Made by a program: the position numbers and the translations under genes
Origin: Acinetobacter lanii
Lineage (GTDB): Bacteria > Pseudomonadota > Gammaproteobacteria > Pseudomonadales > Moraxellaceae
Assembly: GCF_011578285.1 (NCBI RefSeq)
Contig: NZ_CP049916.1
Location: 1,550,001-1,614,000, forward strand
Length of the DNA: 64,000 nucleotides
Direction of reading: 5' to 3'
In this document: positions 10,053-19,603 of the stretch, in pieces
Numbering within the stretch: position 1 is the stretch's first letter
How the letters are laid out: every line of letters begins with the position of its first letter
Notes under the pieces: model-generated
Seen by the model: only the letters and a program-made list of their open reading frames with translations
What the model was told of the DNA's origin: nothing
Database searches by the model: none

Positions 10053-11270
10053 TTAGTGTTCAGCCCATTCAACTTTAGACAAGTCGATGCCTTCTTTGAA
10101 CATGTCCCAAAGTGGAGAAAGATCACGTAATTTCTCAACAGCAGCTTTGGTCACTTCAAGAACGTGGTCAATATCTTCTTCAGTGGTGTATTTGCCGAAG
10201 CTGAAACGAATTGAGCTATGTGCAAGTTCGTCTGATAAACCCAATGCACGAAGTACATAAGAGGGTTCAAGCGTTGCAGAAGTACATGCAGAACCAGAAG
10301 ATACAGCCGCATCTTTCAATGCCATCATCAACGATTCACCTTCAACAAAGTTAAAGCTTACGTTTAAATAATTGGCAACGTTTTGTGTTGGGTGACCATT
10401 TAAGAATACTTGTTCAAGGCTTTGAACACCATTCCAAAGTTTGTCACGAAGTACACGGATACGCGCTTGTTCAGATGCAAGGTTTTTACCAGCAAGTTCA
10501 AACGCTTCACCCATACCAACGATTTGATGCGTAGCCAAAGTACCAGAGCGCATACCACGTTCATGACCGCCACCATGCATTTGCGCTTTAAGGCGAACAC
10601 GTGGGCTACGGCGTACAAACAAGGCACCAATACCTTTAGGACCATAAATTTTGTGTGCAGAGAAACTCATCAAATCGACTTTCATGGTTGAAAGATCAAT
10701 TTCAACTTTACCTGCAGCTTGTGCAGCATCGACATGGAAGTAAGTTTTGTTTGCGCGAGTCAATTCACCAATCGCCGCAACATCAGTCACAGTACCAATT
10801 TCATTGTTTACCATCATGAGGGAAACAAGAATGGTATCAGGACGAAGTGCAGCAGCCACCATCTCCGGAGTAATTAAACCTGTTTGTGGTTGTGGCTCTA
10901 AATAGGTAATTTCAAAGCCTTCTTCTTCTAATTCACGGCAAGTATCTAAAATTGCTTTATGCTCAATTTTACTTGTAATGATGTGTTTGCCTTTAGATGC
11001 ATAGAACTGAGCAACACCTTTTAGTGCAAGGTTGTCTGATTCAGTCGCACCTGAAGTCCATACGATTTCGCGTGGATCAGCTTTAATTAAGTTCGCCACT
11101 TGTTCGCGAGCGTATTCAACTTTTTCTTCCGCTTGCCAGCCATAAGCATGTGAACGTGATGCAGCATTACCGAAGGTGCCATCAAATGTAAGGCACTCCA
11201 TCATACGCTCAGCAACTTGAGGGTCGACAGGCGTCGTTGCAGCATAATCAAGATAAATTGGACGTTTCAT
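10053..11270 (-). CDS. iscS: IscS, cysteine desulfurase
   Basis: IscS is a PLP enzyme that removes sulfur from cysteine for Fe-S clusters, tRNA thiolation and other uses. The 405 residues include the PLP lysine in [12 protein letters not shown] and the active-site cysteine loop SSGSACTSA. Length and ends match the E. coli type. The ATG lies one base after the end of iscR, so the two genes are tightly coupled in translation or transcription. Confidence 0.97.
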   Translation of the reverse strand: MKRPIYLDYAATTPVDPQVAERMMECLTFDGTFGNAASRSHAYGWQAEEKVEYAREQVANLIKADPREIVWTSGATESDNLALKGVAQFYASKGKHIITSKIEHKAILDTCRELEEEGFEITYLEPQPQTGLITPEMVAAALRPDTILVSLMMVNNEIGTVTDVAAIGELTRANKTYFHVDAAQAAGKVEIDLSTMKVDLMSFSAHKIYGPKGIGALFVRRSPRVRLKAQMHGGGHERGMRSGTLATHQIVGMGEAFELAGKNLASEQARIRVLRDKLWNGVQSLEQVFLNGHPTQNVANYLNVSFNFVEGESLMMALKDAAVSSGSACTSATLEPSYVLRALGLSDELAHSSIRFSFGKYTTEEDIDHVLEVTKAAVEKLRDLSPLWDMFKEGIDLSKVEWAEH

Positions 11271-11271
11271 G

Positions 11272-11745
11272 TCAAATACCTGTAACCGATAAAAGGGCTG
11301 AATCTAAAGGAGTTGTGGTTTGGCGAATCGACACAGTTTGTACGTTGTCGCGGGTCACCAAGTCAGCAAGTGAGATTTTAGCTAAATAATCGGCAATGTG
11401 AAGGGAGAGTTCTTGCCATAAATCGTGAGTTAGACACATTGCACCATTTTGGCAGTTGCCTTTGTGGTCACAACGTGTTGCATCAACAGTTTCGTTTACA
11501 GCTTCAATAATTTCTAACACAGTAATGTCTTCAGCACTACGCGCTAAATGGTAACCACCATTTGCACCACGCACACTTGAAACCAGACCATGGCGTTTCA
11601 ATTTTGCAAATAATTGCTCAAGATAAGCTACAGATATAGTTTGTCGTGCAGCAATTTCTGCTAACGTAATCGTCTGCTCAGCGGGCTGCAAAGCTAAATC
11701 AAGTAATGCAGTCACTGCGTAGCGACCGCGAGTGGTAAGGCGCAT
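11272..11745 (-). CDS. iscR: IscR, Fe-S sensing Rrf2-family regulator
   Basis: IscR represses its own operon when it carries a [2Fe-2S] cluster. Starting at the ATG at 11745 ([11 protein letters not shown]) puts the ligands at Cys92, Cys98, Cys104 and His107, exactly the E. coli numbering. An in-frame ATG four codons upstream is less likely. The N-terminal winged helix is intact. Two IscR-type palindromes lie in the promoter just upstream, consistent with autoregulation. Confidence 0.96.
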   Translation of the reverse strand: MRLTTRGRYAVTALLDLALQPAEQTITLAEIAARQTISVAYLEQLFAKLKRHGLVSSVRGANGGYHLARSAEDITVLEIIEAVNETVDATRCDHKGNCQNGAMCLTHDLWQELSLHIADYLAKISLADLVTRDNVQTVSIRQTTTPLDSALLSVTGI

Positions 11746-11777
11746 GATTCGATACACATGTAAGACTAGATGTACGA

Positions 11778-11840
11778 ATTTTATGAATCCTGACTAAATT
11801 AGTCAAGTTTTATTTACAATATCCTACTAAAGTAGTCGGG
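11778..11840 (-). promoter_or_regulatory. isc promoter with two IscR-type operator sites
   Basis: On the minus strand a -35 box TTGACT (11801-11806) and a -10 box TAAAAT (11778-11783) are 17 nt apart, upstream of iscR. The -35 lies inside a palindrome ACTTGACTAATTTAGTCAGG that closely resembles the type 1 IscR site. A second similar palindrome, GACTACTTTAGTAGGAT, lies about 20 nt further upstream. Binding is inferred from similarity to the E. coli iscR promoter, where two tandem sites also occur. Confidence 0.8.
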
Positions 11841-11878
11841 ATTATTTGAATCAATTTTAAATCTTGTTTTTATTGGAA

Positions 11879-12532
11879 TTAATAAAATTTCTGCGCCAAA
11901 TTATACACCACTAAAGCGACAAATAATACTAAAGTAATAGCAAATGCAATATTAATACGCTTTTGGGTGCTTTGCATGCGACGAATGCGGTTTTTATACT
12001 GCTTTACTTCGACTTGCAGGGTATTAATTTTTGAGCGTTGCAAATCAATTTTTTCCAATAATGGAGCAATGCGTTTTTTAGATGCAATGGTTTGCGCATC
12101 ATCATCTGAGTTGCTGAGCCATTGTTTCCAATCAGACAATAGCTTCGGTGTGCTTAGGTGTAAAGCCAAGTCACGAAACTCATCTTTAAGCGTATGGTCG
12201 CCTTCAATGCGCATTTTTTTCAAACTACGGCGATTAGCAAAAACAAAAATCTGAATGAAATCAACGAGTGTACTACTTACAGTCAAATCGACGGCTTTTT
12301 CAGGCGCTTTTAAATCAAACAAAATCCCTTTGTCCGTAAACTGAACATAGAAGTCAAAATAAGGGATATAGCTGTTCATTTTTATAGTAATTTGTTGTTC
12401 GACGAATTTCTTGGCTTGAAGGCGAACAACACGGTCATGCTTTAAAACAAACGAATAAAAAGTTTCTAATAAAACCATGGCAATGTTAAGCAACAAACGG
12501 GTATGACCTTGTTGTTGTTGCGATTCACTCAT
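11879..12532 (-). CDS. Hypothetical protein, possible SCP2-like domain with C-terminal membrane anchor
   Basis: The function is not firmly recognised. Residues 15-145 loosely resemble an SCP2/UbiJ-like lipid-binding fold: a helical start, then a beta segment 'DKGILFDLKAPEKAVDLTV', then 'MRIEGD'. Residues 160-195 are a charged coiled-coil-like helix, and residues 195-213 form a single hydrophobic segment near the C-terminus, so the protein would be tail-anchored with its bulk in the cytoplasm. UbiJ proteins have a similar layout without the anchor, so a role in ubiquinone synthesis is only a guess. The gene is alone, upstream of and divergent from the phasin-like gene. Confidence 0.5.
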   Translation of the reverse strand: MSESQQQQGHTRLLLNIAMVLLETFYSFVLKHDRVVRLQAKKFVEQQITIKMNSYIPYFDFYVQFTDKGILFDLKAPEKAVDLTVSSTLVDFIQIFVFANRRSLKKMRIEGDHTLKDEFRDLALHLSTPKLLSDWKQWLSNSDDDAQTIASKKRIAPLLEKIDLQRSKINTLQVEVKQYKNRIRRMQSTQKRINIAFAITLVLFVALVVYNLAQKFY

Positions 12533-12722
12533 AAAAAAGTCCTATTAAAAGATATAAAATCGGTATTGCTCTATCGTCGGTGCTGAAATCCTACACCAAA
12601 TTGAATTTATCTGTGCTTTGTAGAACAGTTTTTCAAAAGGTTCAAGCGCTTAATTTGATAATATTAATGTATTTTATGCATATTTAGGCGTTTGGGCCTT
12701 TAAAATATACAGGAGTCGTACG

Positions 12723-13190
12723 GTGAAGCAAGAGATCGATAACAATAATGAACATGGAAGCACAAAAAAAGAAAATGGATCTACTCAACTGAAATCTAAA
12801 TCTCAACGTAAATCAACCTTAGATTTTCGAAAATATACTAAGCAAATTTGGTTGGCCGGTTTAGGCGCGTTTTCCCGCGCTGAAGAAGAAGGCAATAAAA
12901 TGTTTGATTCTTTGGTTAAAGTCGGTGAAGAGCTTGAGTCAAGAACAGTTGAGTTGACCGACCAAACTGTGACCAAGGTCGCTGAGAAGACCAAAGAGTC
13001 AGTCACAGACACCAAAGATAAAGTTGAGAAACTACTTGATCATGGGGTCAGTACATCGTTAAATAAGATTGGCTTGGCGACAGCAAAAGATTTGCAACAC
13101 TTGGAAGGGTTGATTTTAGCTCTAACCAATAAGGTGGATGCCTTGGTGGAAGAAAACAAAAAATTGAATGCACAACTCGAAAAAAAATGA
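12723..13190 (+). CDS. Phasin-family (PHA granule-associated) protein
   Basis: The 155-residue protein has a basic, low-complexity N-terminus. It is followed by the family's conserved segment (QIWLAGLGAFSRAEEEG, from about residue 40) and a long amphipathic helix with a C-terminal coiled coil. Such PhaF/PhaI-like proteins coat polyhydroxyalkanoate granules or bind DNA. No pha synthesis genes are nearby, so the role here is open. The start is a GTG at 12723 with AGGAG 7 nt upstream. Confidence 0.8.
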   Translation: MKQEIDNNNEHGSTKKENGSTQLKSKSQRKSTLDFRKYTKQIWLAGLGAFSRAEEEGNKMFDSLVKVGEELESRTVELTDQTVTKVAEKTKESVTDTKDKVEKLLDHGVSTSLNKIGLATAKDLQHLEGLILALTNKVDALVEENKKLNAQLEKK

Positions 13191-13356
13191 TTTAAATCTC
13201 TACAAAATGAAGTTTTTATCATTTTTTGCCAGTTATTTTAATCAAATGCACTCGAGTAGTCTTGCGTTTCCCCCCAAAGCATTGCTATAAAGTCGTCATG
13301 GCCTTTTTTAACTTAGCCTTGGATTTTAAACAAACGTATAAGAGGACGAAATCTTC

Positions 13357-13629
13357 ATGAATAAATCAGAATTGATCGACGCGATTGCAGAGAAAGGGGG
13401 ATTGTCTAAGACTGATGCAGGTAAAGCATTGGACGCGACTATTGCTTCAATTGGTGAAGCGTTGAAAAAAGGCGATACAGTAACTTTAGTTGGTTTTGGT
13501 ACTTTCAGTGTTAAAGATCGCGCGGCACGTACTGGCCGTAATCCTAAAACAGGTGAAGAACTTCAAATTAAAGCAAGCAAAGTGCCGAGCTTCAAAGCAG
13601 GTAAAGGCTTGAAAGATTCTGTTGCTTAA
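13357..13629 (+). CDS. hupB: HU-type DNA-binding protein
   Basis: HU is a small nucleoid protein that bends DNA without strong sequence preference. The 90 residues have the full HU fold: N-terminal helices [13 protein letters not shown], the GFGTF strand, and the DNA-intercalating arm [13 protein letters not shown]. It is followed directly by ppiD, the same order as in E. coli (lon-hupB-ppiD), although lon is not in front here. A strong terminator separates the two genes. Confidence 0.95.
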   Translation: MNKSELIDAIAEKGGLSKTDAGKALDATIASIGEALKKGDTVTLVGFGTFSVKDRAARTGRNPKTGEELQIKASKVPSFKAGKGLKDSVA

Positions 13630-13643
13630 TAGACTCTTATCCT

Positions 13644-13674
13644 AAAAGACGCGCCGATCAGGCGCGTTTTTTAT
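13644..13674 (+). terminator. Rho-independent terminator after hupB
   Basis: GC-rich stem ACGCGCC/GGCGCGT with a GATCA loop followed by six T. Confidence 0.93.
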
Positions 13675-13759
13675 GAAATCATAAAATAACCTACAGATAT
13701 GATTCATTCAGTTTTGAATATCAGTTAGAATCCCTCTGAAATAAAATTTTGGAATACTC

Positions 13760-15625
13760 ATGGAAACGTTTCGTAGACTCATTCGGGGTTGGCTGGGCAA
13801 AGTCCTATTAGCATTATTCTTGTTGCCATTGGCTTTTGCAGGTATGGAAAGCTTATTTGGTGGGGGTAAAAAAGAAGGTATTGCCAAATCCGTGAATGAC
13901 GTAGACATTTCTGATAAAGAATTAGAAGCGCAAACAAAAAATTATAACGATCAATATTTGCAAATGGTTCAGGGCGATGAATCGTTATTAAATCAAGACG
14001 TCATCCGTAAAGCGGCTTTAGACAGTTTAGTCGATCGTGCCTTACTGATTCAGCAAGCGCAAAAATTAGGGATTACCTTAAGTGATGCACAAATTGAGCA
14101 AATGATTGCACAGCAACCGAGCTTGCAAGTGAATGGTCAATTCGATCAAAAGTCTTATGAAAACTATTTGCGTTCTATTGGCATGACCAGTCAGGGTCTG
14201 ATTAGCAATATTCGTCAAGACCATGGTTTGAAAATGCTTACCACAGCCATTACTGACAATTCTTTGGTAAGTCCTGTTGATATTCAACAAATTTCAAATT
14301 TGCAATCTGAACAACGTGATCTTTATTTATCATCAGTTAAACTAGATGATTATAAAAAATCCGTCAAAGTGAGCAACCAAGAAATTGCTGACTATTACAA
14401 AAAGCATTCGAATAAATTCAAGCAATTGGCTTCTGTGGATGTGGATTATTTGGTGGTTACACCAGCAATGGTGTCACAAGCCAACACCGCTGTAACAGAT
14501 GCTGAATTACAGCAAGCTTATAATGATTTTGTCGCTGCCCAGAAGAAAAATGCGCAAACTGAAGTCAAGCATATTCTGATTACGAAAGAAAATCGTACAC
14601 CCGCTGAAGCTCAAAAATTGGCAAATGATGTTTATGCCAAAATTCAGGCAGGCATGAGTTTTGCTGCCGCAGCGGCACAGTACTCTGAAGACACGGGTTC
14701 GAAAACGACGGGTGGTGTGGTTGATGGTTATCAGCCGGGTGTGTTTGGTAAATCTTTTGATGACACAGTAGCTCAAGCGAAAGGTCAAGTGTCTAAACCA
14801 GTAAAAACAGACTTTGGTTATCATATTATTTCTGCCCATGCTCAAGCGGTTAATGTGCCGAGCTTTGAAGCTGAAAAAGCACGTTTAACAGCTGAAGTAA
14901 CCAAATCTAAAAATGCCAATGTCTATGCGGATGCGATTAACAGCTTAAATGAGTTGGTGGTCGGTGCTGATGCATTGGATGTGGTTTCACAAGAAGTGAA
15001 AACAGCCAAAGTATTGACTGCTAAAGCGGTGACTCTAGGCACCAATAATGCTGTTTTGGCTGATCCAGCGGTAAAAGCAAAATTGTTCAGCGAAGATGTC
15101 AAAGCAGGTGATCGTAATGCCTCAAGCAACATTCAAATGGCGAATGGTGATACCGTTTGGATTAAAGTGCGCAACTATCATGCTGCTGGTGTTCAACCTT
15201 TAAATGTCGCTACGCCTCGTGTAAAGCAAGCATTGATCAATCAAAAAGCTTTCAATGCAGCCAAAGCGCAAATTGCAACGATGTTGGCTGATTTCAAAAC
15301 CATGCCTGCTCAAGCAGCTTTGGCGAAACATTCAAAATCATTTGAACATGCCGGTGTATTTACACGTTCACAAGGTTTAAAACGTGAAATTGAGCGTGCT
15401 GCATTTGCTGCGCCTACACCGAAAGCGGGCATGTGGTCGTTAACGACTGCGGCATTACCAAATGAAATGGTGATTGTAGCTGTGGCATCGGTTAAAAAAC
15501 CAGATGTGGCATCGTTGTCGGCTGAACAAACGCAACAATTGCAAAACTTGTATCAAGGTTACCGTGGCACTGAGTTGTTAAAAGATTATGCTGAATATTT
15601 AAAATCTCAAGCAAAAATCAAGTAA
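13760..15625 (+). CDS. ppiD: PpiD-like periplasmic chaperone/peptidyl-prolyl isomerase
   Basis: The 621-residue protein has one N-terminal membrane segment (about residues 12-32), a SurA_N-type chaperone region, and a parvulin domain around residues 255-360 (EVKHILI, then GYHII). The C-terminus lies in the periplasm. It associates with the Sec translocon and helps envelope proteins fold. Parvulin domains in PpiD are often catalytically weak, so chaperone activity is the safer claim. The position after hupB supports the call. Confidence 0.92.
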   Translation: METFRRLIRGWLGKVLLALFLLPLAFAGMESLFGGGKKEGIAKSVNDVDISDKELEAQTKNYNDQYLQMVQGDESLLNQDVIRKAALDSLVDRALLIQQAQKLGITLSDAQIEQMIAQQPSLQVNGQFDQKSYENYLRSIGMTSQGLISNIRQDHGLKMLTTAITDNSLVSPVDIQQISNLQSEQRDLYLSSVKLDDYKKSVKVSNQEIADYYKKHSNKFKQLASVDVDYLVVTPAMVSQANTAVTDAELQQAYNDFVAAQKKNAQTEVKHILITKENRTPAEAQKLANDVYAKIQAGMSFAAAAAQYSEDTGSKTTGGVVDGYQPGVFGKSFDDTVAQAKGQVSKPVKTDFGYHIISAHAQAVNVPSFEAEKARLTAEVTKSKNANVYADAINSLNELVVGADALDVVSQEVKTAKVLTAKAVTLGTNNAVLADPAVKAKLFSEDVKAGDRNASSNIQMANGDTVWIKVRNYHAAGVQPLNVATPRVKQALINQKAFNAAKAQIATMLADFKTMPAQAALAKHSKSFEHAGVFTRSQGLKREIERAAFAAPTPKAGMWSLTTAALPNEMVIVAVASVKKPDVASLSAEQTQQLQNLYQGYRGTELLKDYAEYLKSQAKIK

Positions 15626-15659
15626 CAACAATGCTTAAAGCTGTTCTTAACAGTAAATC

Positions 15660-15690
15660 TAAAAAAAGCGCTTCGGCGCTTTTTTTTTAA
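15660..15690. terminator. Bidirectional terminator between ppiD and alkR
   Basis: Stem AAAAAAAGCGC/GCGCTTTTTTT with a TTCG tetraloop, symmetric A and T runs, between convergent genes. Confidence 0.93.
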
Positions 15691-15708
15691 TTTCGATTTG
15701 ATTTAACG

Positions 15709-16719
15709 TTATTCCGTTAGTTGGGTTTGTGATTGCTGACGATATAAGCTTGGGCTTAGACCGTAGTGTTTTTTAAAGACCTGACTAAAGGCGGTTTCTG
15801 AGTTGTAACCGACTTGATGAGCAATGTGTTGAATGGAAAGTTGTCCATTTCTGAGCATTTGACTGGCCAAGCGGAGTCGATGCTGCTGTAAATAAGCCAA
15901 AGGTGTTTCTCCGACTATTTCATTAAACAGTTGCGCAAACTTAGAACGCGACATAAAACAGCGTTCTGCCAAACTTTCTACTGTCCAAGCGCGTTCAGGA
16001 TGACCATGAATCATATTAAATGCAGCACTCAGTTCTGGATGGGTCAGTGCAGTCAGCCAATTGTTTGGATCGTTTAAATTGGCAATATAATCACGAATAC
16101 ACTCAATCAGCATGATGCTGACCAAATGATCCATAATTTTATGTCGCCCGGCTTGTTTACGTTTGGTTTCTTCGGCAACGAAATACAAGCCTATACGTAA
16201 CCATTCAGGTTCTTGAGCATTTAAAGCATTCTTGAGATGTAAATAAGTCGGTAAAGCATGAATAAGCGGGCTTGCCATGACGCTGTCCATCTTAGAGCGA
16301 ATGGTAAAAATCAAAGAACGCTGGTGCGACTTAGCTGTTGCGTGGTCTTCTGCGTTATGGGTATTCGATTTAGATGGCGTGGTTTTATTTTGAGCTTGTC
16401 TTTGGTGTCCCAAATGAATCGCATCGTCACGTAAGCCGCTAAATAAAGGCTCAATATCCACAGCCTCGAGTAAGGTCTCTTGACTTTGACTTTTACCTAC
16501 ATGCGCCATTCCTGAGGGAATAATCAGCATATCGCCCGTGTTTAAATGCACGTGTTGTCTATTATCAAAGTGAATATGCAGTTCACCAAACATCACAATA
16601 TGACAGATCAATGCGGATTGAGCAGGAGAACGAAAAGTCCATTCTCCTTGAGTTTGTAAATACAGATATTCTGTGTTTTTTAAATGAATATCTTCAAGAA
16701 CTTGGCTCAGTGCATCCAT
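15709..16719 (-). CDS. alkR: AraC/XylS-family regulator, probable AlkR
   Basis: The 336-residue regulator has an N-terminal cupin-like sensing domain (residues 1-110, with a GDMLIIPSG motif) and a C-terminal pair of AraC helix-turn-helix units (from about residue 235). The C-terminal signature HIAHQVGYNSETAFSQVFKKHYG is complete. In Acinetobacter, AlkR activates the divergent alkM in response to long-chain alkanes, and this gene is divergent from alkM with about 190 nt between them. The assignment rests on that arrangement plus the family. Confidence 0.85.
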   Translation of the reverse strand: MDALSQVLEDIHLKNTEYLYLQTQGEWTFRSPAQSALICHIVMFGELHIHFDNRQHVHLNTGDMLIIPSGMAHVGKSQSQETLLEAVDIEPLFSGLRDDAIHLGHQRQAQNKTTPSKSNTHNAEDHATAKSHQRSLIFTIRSKMDSVMASPLIHALPTYLHLKNALNAQEPEWLRIGLYFVAEETKRKQAGRHKIMDHLVSIMLIECIRDYIANLNDPNNWLTALTHPELSAAFNMIHGHPERAWTVESLAERCFMSRSKFAQLFNEIVGETPLAYLQQHRLRLASQMLRNGQLSIQHIAHQVGYNSETAFSQVFKKHYGLSPSLYRQQSQTQLTE

Positions 16720-16910
16720 TGATTGATTATTTTCCTATTTATAATGAACATCTTAGTGTTTTCAATGTTGATAAAAATGTGTTTTTAGGTCAAAAAACCA
16801 TCTAAAAGTGACAAGGACTTTTACATTGTTATTTTGGACGCTTGCAACTGTTGTTAGACACAGAATTGCTTAAATATAGTGCTTAGAATCATAAAGTGGA
16901 AGATCAGCAA

Positions 16911-18111
16911 ATGAATGCGCCCCTAAAATTACAAGATATGCAACAGTTGAATTCAGCAAATTCTGGATTGGCCTTGGATAAAAAACGTTATTTATGGCTC
17001 ATCAGTCCATCACTGCCAGTGATTGGTCTCGGTATTTTGGCAGGCTATCATTTTGCACCAAAACCGTTTAAAAAACTTTTTGCCCTAGGTGGTCCGATTG
17101 TATTACATGTGGTTATACCTGCCATTGATACTTTAATTGGCACAGACAATAACAATCCTAATGCTGAAGATATCAAACTGCTTGAACAAGATCCTTATTA
17201 TGCACGTTTGGTGAAGTCTTTTATTCCAATCCAATATGCAGCCAATATTTATGCGTGTTATCTGAGTAGCCGCAAAGACACCTCCTTGGTGGATAAAGTT
17301 ACTCGGTATGTCGATGGGTGCGATCAATGGCATTGCCATCAACACCGCACATGAATTAAGTCATAAATCTGCGCGTATCGATCATATTTTATCGCATTTG
17401 GCGTTGGTGCCTTCAGGTTATAATCATTTTCGAATTGAACATCCATATGGTCATCATAAGCGTGCAGCGACCCCAGAAGATCCTGCATCTTCTAAAATGG
17501 GTGAAACCTTTTATGAGTTTTTACCACGTACCGTGATTGGTTCGTTTAAATCAGCCGTTGAAATTGAAACGCGTCGTTTACAACGTAAGGGCTTATCTTT
17601 TTGGTCGAAAGACAATGAGTTGTTGCAGGGTTGGAGCATGAGTGGCGTGTTTCATTCATCCATGTTGGCACTGTTTGGAAAAGGCGTAGTCCCTTATTTA
17701 GCCACGCAGTCAGCTTATAGCATTACCTTATTTGAAATTATTAACTATATTGAACATTATGGTTTATTGCGTCAGAAGGATGAGAAGGGTAAATACGAGC
17801 GAACCATGCCTGAACACAGTTGGAACAACAATAATATTGTAACCAATCTGTTTTTATATCAGTTGCAGCGCCATTCAGATCACCATGCTTATCCGACACG
17901 TCCATTTCAAGCGTTACGTCATTTTGATGAAGCGCCTGAATTGCCAAATGGTTATGCGAGTATGCTTTTGCCGGCATTAATTCCTGCATGGTGGTTTAAG
18001 ATTATGGATCAGCGTGTATTTGATCACTATAAGGGTGATTTAACCAAAGCCAATATTTTTCCGAAACGCCGAGAGAAAATTCTTAAAAAATTTAAGCAGT
18101 GGATGGTTTAA
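16911..18111 (+). pseudogene. alkM: AlkM alkane 1-monooxygenase, frameshifted near 17300
   Basis: AlkM is the integral-membrane di-iron enzyme that hydroxylates terminal carbons of n-alkanes. The 5' part (ATG at 16911, MNAPLKL) encodes the first membrane helices up to VDKV near 17300. The rest is in another frame and has all the histidine clusters: AHELSHK, HPYGHHK, IEHYG and QRHSDHHAYP. Aligning 'DKV' with 'LLGMSMGAING' requires two extra bases at 17298-17301, as if a run TTTT had become TT. As written, the first frame stops at 17354 and the histidine-bearing half has only an internal ATG at 17308. It is either a recent loss of alkane oxidation or a consensus error. Confidence 0.9.
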
Positions 18112-18331
18112 TCTTGTACCTTAAAGTTTCTTACGCCTAAGAAAGCTGTATTTTAATCTACATAAGACAAGATTCTTCTGTATATGATTAATCTAAAATC
18201 TGCGTCTAGGACAAGAGTTGATCTGGTAAATGCACTTTTTAAGTGAATATTTCTTTTCAGCTTGATTCGGCAGATTCAGATCGATTAGCCTTAATACCTT
18301 CAAAGCCGATGTGCTGATAATCTAGATTAGA

Positions 18332-18928
18332 ATGATGTTTGATTGGGCTGAATTATTGCAACAATATGGCTATTTCACGGTCATGATAGGCGCCTTTTTT
18401 GAAGGTGAGACAGTGGTGGTGTTGGGTGCATACGCAGTCCAACAACATATTTTAAGCTATTGGCTTCTGATTTTTGCAGCAATGTTCGGTGGTTTTGTCG
18501 GAGATCAATTTTATTATTATATCGGTTCTAAATTTGGATATGGATTTATCAAGAAGCGTCCTAAGTTGGCTGAAAAATTTGACCGTGCTAGTTCCTTAAT
18601 AGACCGTTACCCCATATTGATGATTTTAATCATGCGTTTTGCTTGGGGACTTAGAACCTTAATTCCAATGAGTTTTGGTGTTAAAAAATATCCATTGATT
18701 CGCTACACGCCAGTCAACCTATTAGCGAGTTTTATTTGGGCATGGCTTGTGGTGACTTTGGGGGTTCAGTTGAGTCATTGGTTTGAAAATATCTGGCAAT
18801 CATTGTTGCCCCAATACCATGATCTCATCATCAGTGGCGCCGTGATCGTGTGTTTAATCGTGATTGTGGGCTTGCTACATGCCTTTTATCGTAGCAAGAA
18901 GCGACATGATCCTAGCGCTAAAAACTGA
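18332..18928 (+). CDS. DedA-family membrane protein
   Basis: This 198-residue polytopic inner-membrane protein has the DedA/VTT fold. Visible features are the reentrant GAFFEGETVVVLGAYA segment near residue 20, GGFVGDQFYYYIG near 50, and RFAWGLRTLIPMSFG near 100. DedA proteins move or flip membrane lipids such as undecaprenyl phosphate or phosphatidylethanolamine. The substrate here is unknown. A possible ATG one codon later at 18335 cannot be ruled out. Confidence 0.9.
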   Translation: MMFDWAELLQQYGYFTVMIGAFFEGETVVVLGAYAVQQHILSYWLLIFAAMFGGFVGDQFYYYIGSKFGYGFIKKRPKLAEKFDRASSLIDRYPILMILIMRFAWGLRTLIPMSFGVKKYPLIRYTPVNLLASFIWAWLVVTLGVQLSHWFENIWQSLLPQYHDLIISGAVIVCLIVIVGLLHAFYRSKKRHDPSAKN

Positions 18929-18947
18929 TGATAGACGCTTAATCAGA

Positions 18948-18978
18948 ACCCAAGCTCAAGAAAAATCTTGGCTTGGGT
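18948..18978. terminator. Probable terminator hairpin between dedA and acetyltransferase gene
   Basis: Long stem ACCCAAGC/GCTTGGGT with an inner CAAGA/TCTTG stem, between convergent genes. It lacks a clear T-run, so the call is moderate. Confidence 0.55.
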
Positions 18979-18986
18979 CTCCAAGT

Positions 18987-19487
18987 TCAAGCCAATCTAG
19001 CTTCAAGTGATTTGCTCATCCAGATTTCACAAGCATGACTGTGACCGGTATTGCCTTTTGGTGCATCAAGATGAGTAAAGCCCAACTTTTCGTACAATTT
19101 GACCGCTTGCCATAAATCTTGAGTAGTTTCTAGATAAAGGGTGTTAAAACCTTTGGATTGTGCAAATTCAAATGCATGATTTAAAATCTGTTTCGCCAAT
19201 CCGAAGCCACGGATCTCTTTTAAGAAATACATTTTTTGAATTTCTAAGATACTGTTGTCACCTTGCAGTGGAGAAACACCGCCACCACCAAAGACTTGAC
19301 CGTGTTGATCTTCAACCACCCAATACGCTGCATTCTCTTGATGATAGACACTATATAAGTCATCTAATATCGGATCGGCAACGGCAAATCCAGACTCAGG
19401 AGCAAGTCCAAATTCTTTTGATACTTCACGAATGATCTGAGCCAAAATGGCATTGTCTTGGATTTGTAGCTTGCGGATTGTGTACAT
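18987..19487 (-). CDS. GNAT-family N-acetyltransferase
   Basis: This is a 166-residue acetyl-CoA-dependent acetyltransferase. The acetyl-CoA binding loop is visible as KEIRGFGLAKQILNHA (about residue 95), followed by 'LYLETTQDLWQAVKLYEKLGF', a typical GNAT motif B. The substrate is unknown. It is a single gene on the minus strand. Confidence 0.85.
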   Translation of the reverse strand: MYTIRKLQIQDNAILAQIIREVSKEFGLAPESGFAVADPILDDLYSVYHQENAAYWVVEDQHGQVFGGGGVSPLQGDNSILEIQKMYFLKEIRGFGLAKQILNHAFEFAQSKGFNTLYLETTQDLWQAVKLYEKLGFTHLDAPKGNTGHSHACEIWMSKSLEARLA

Positions 19488-19603
19488 GAAGCAGTTTTTT
19501 TGACATGAAAAGATGGAATTTTATAGCATCAAACAGCGATAAAATTCCACCTGAACTTGTATTGATTTGAATGCAACGCGTAAATTGTGCATGGCTGAAC
19601 GAA

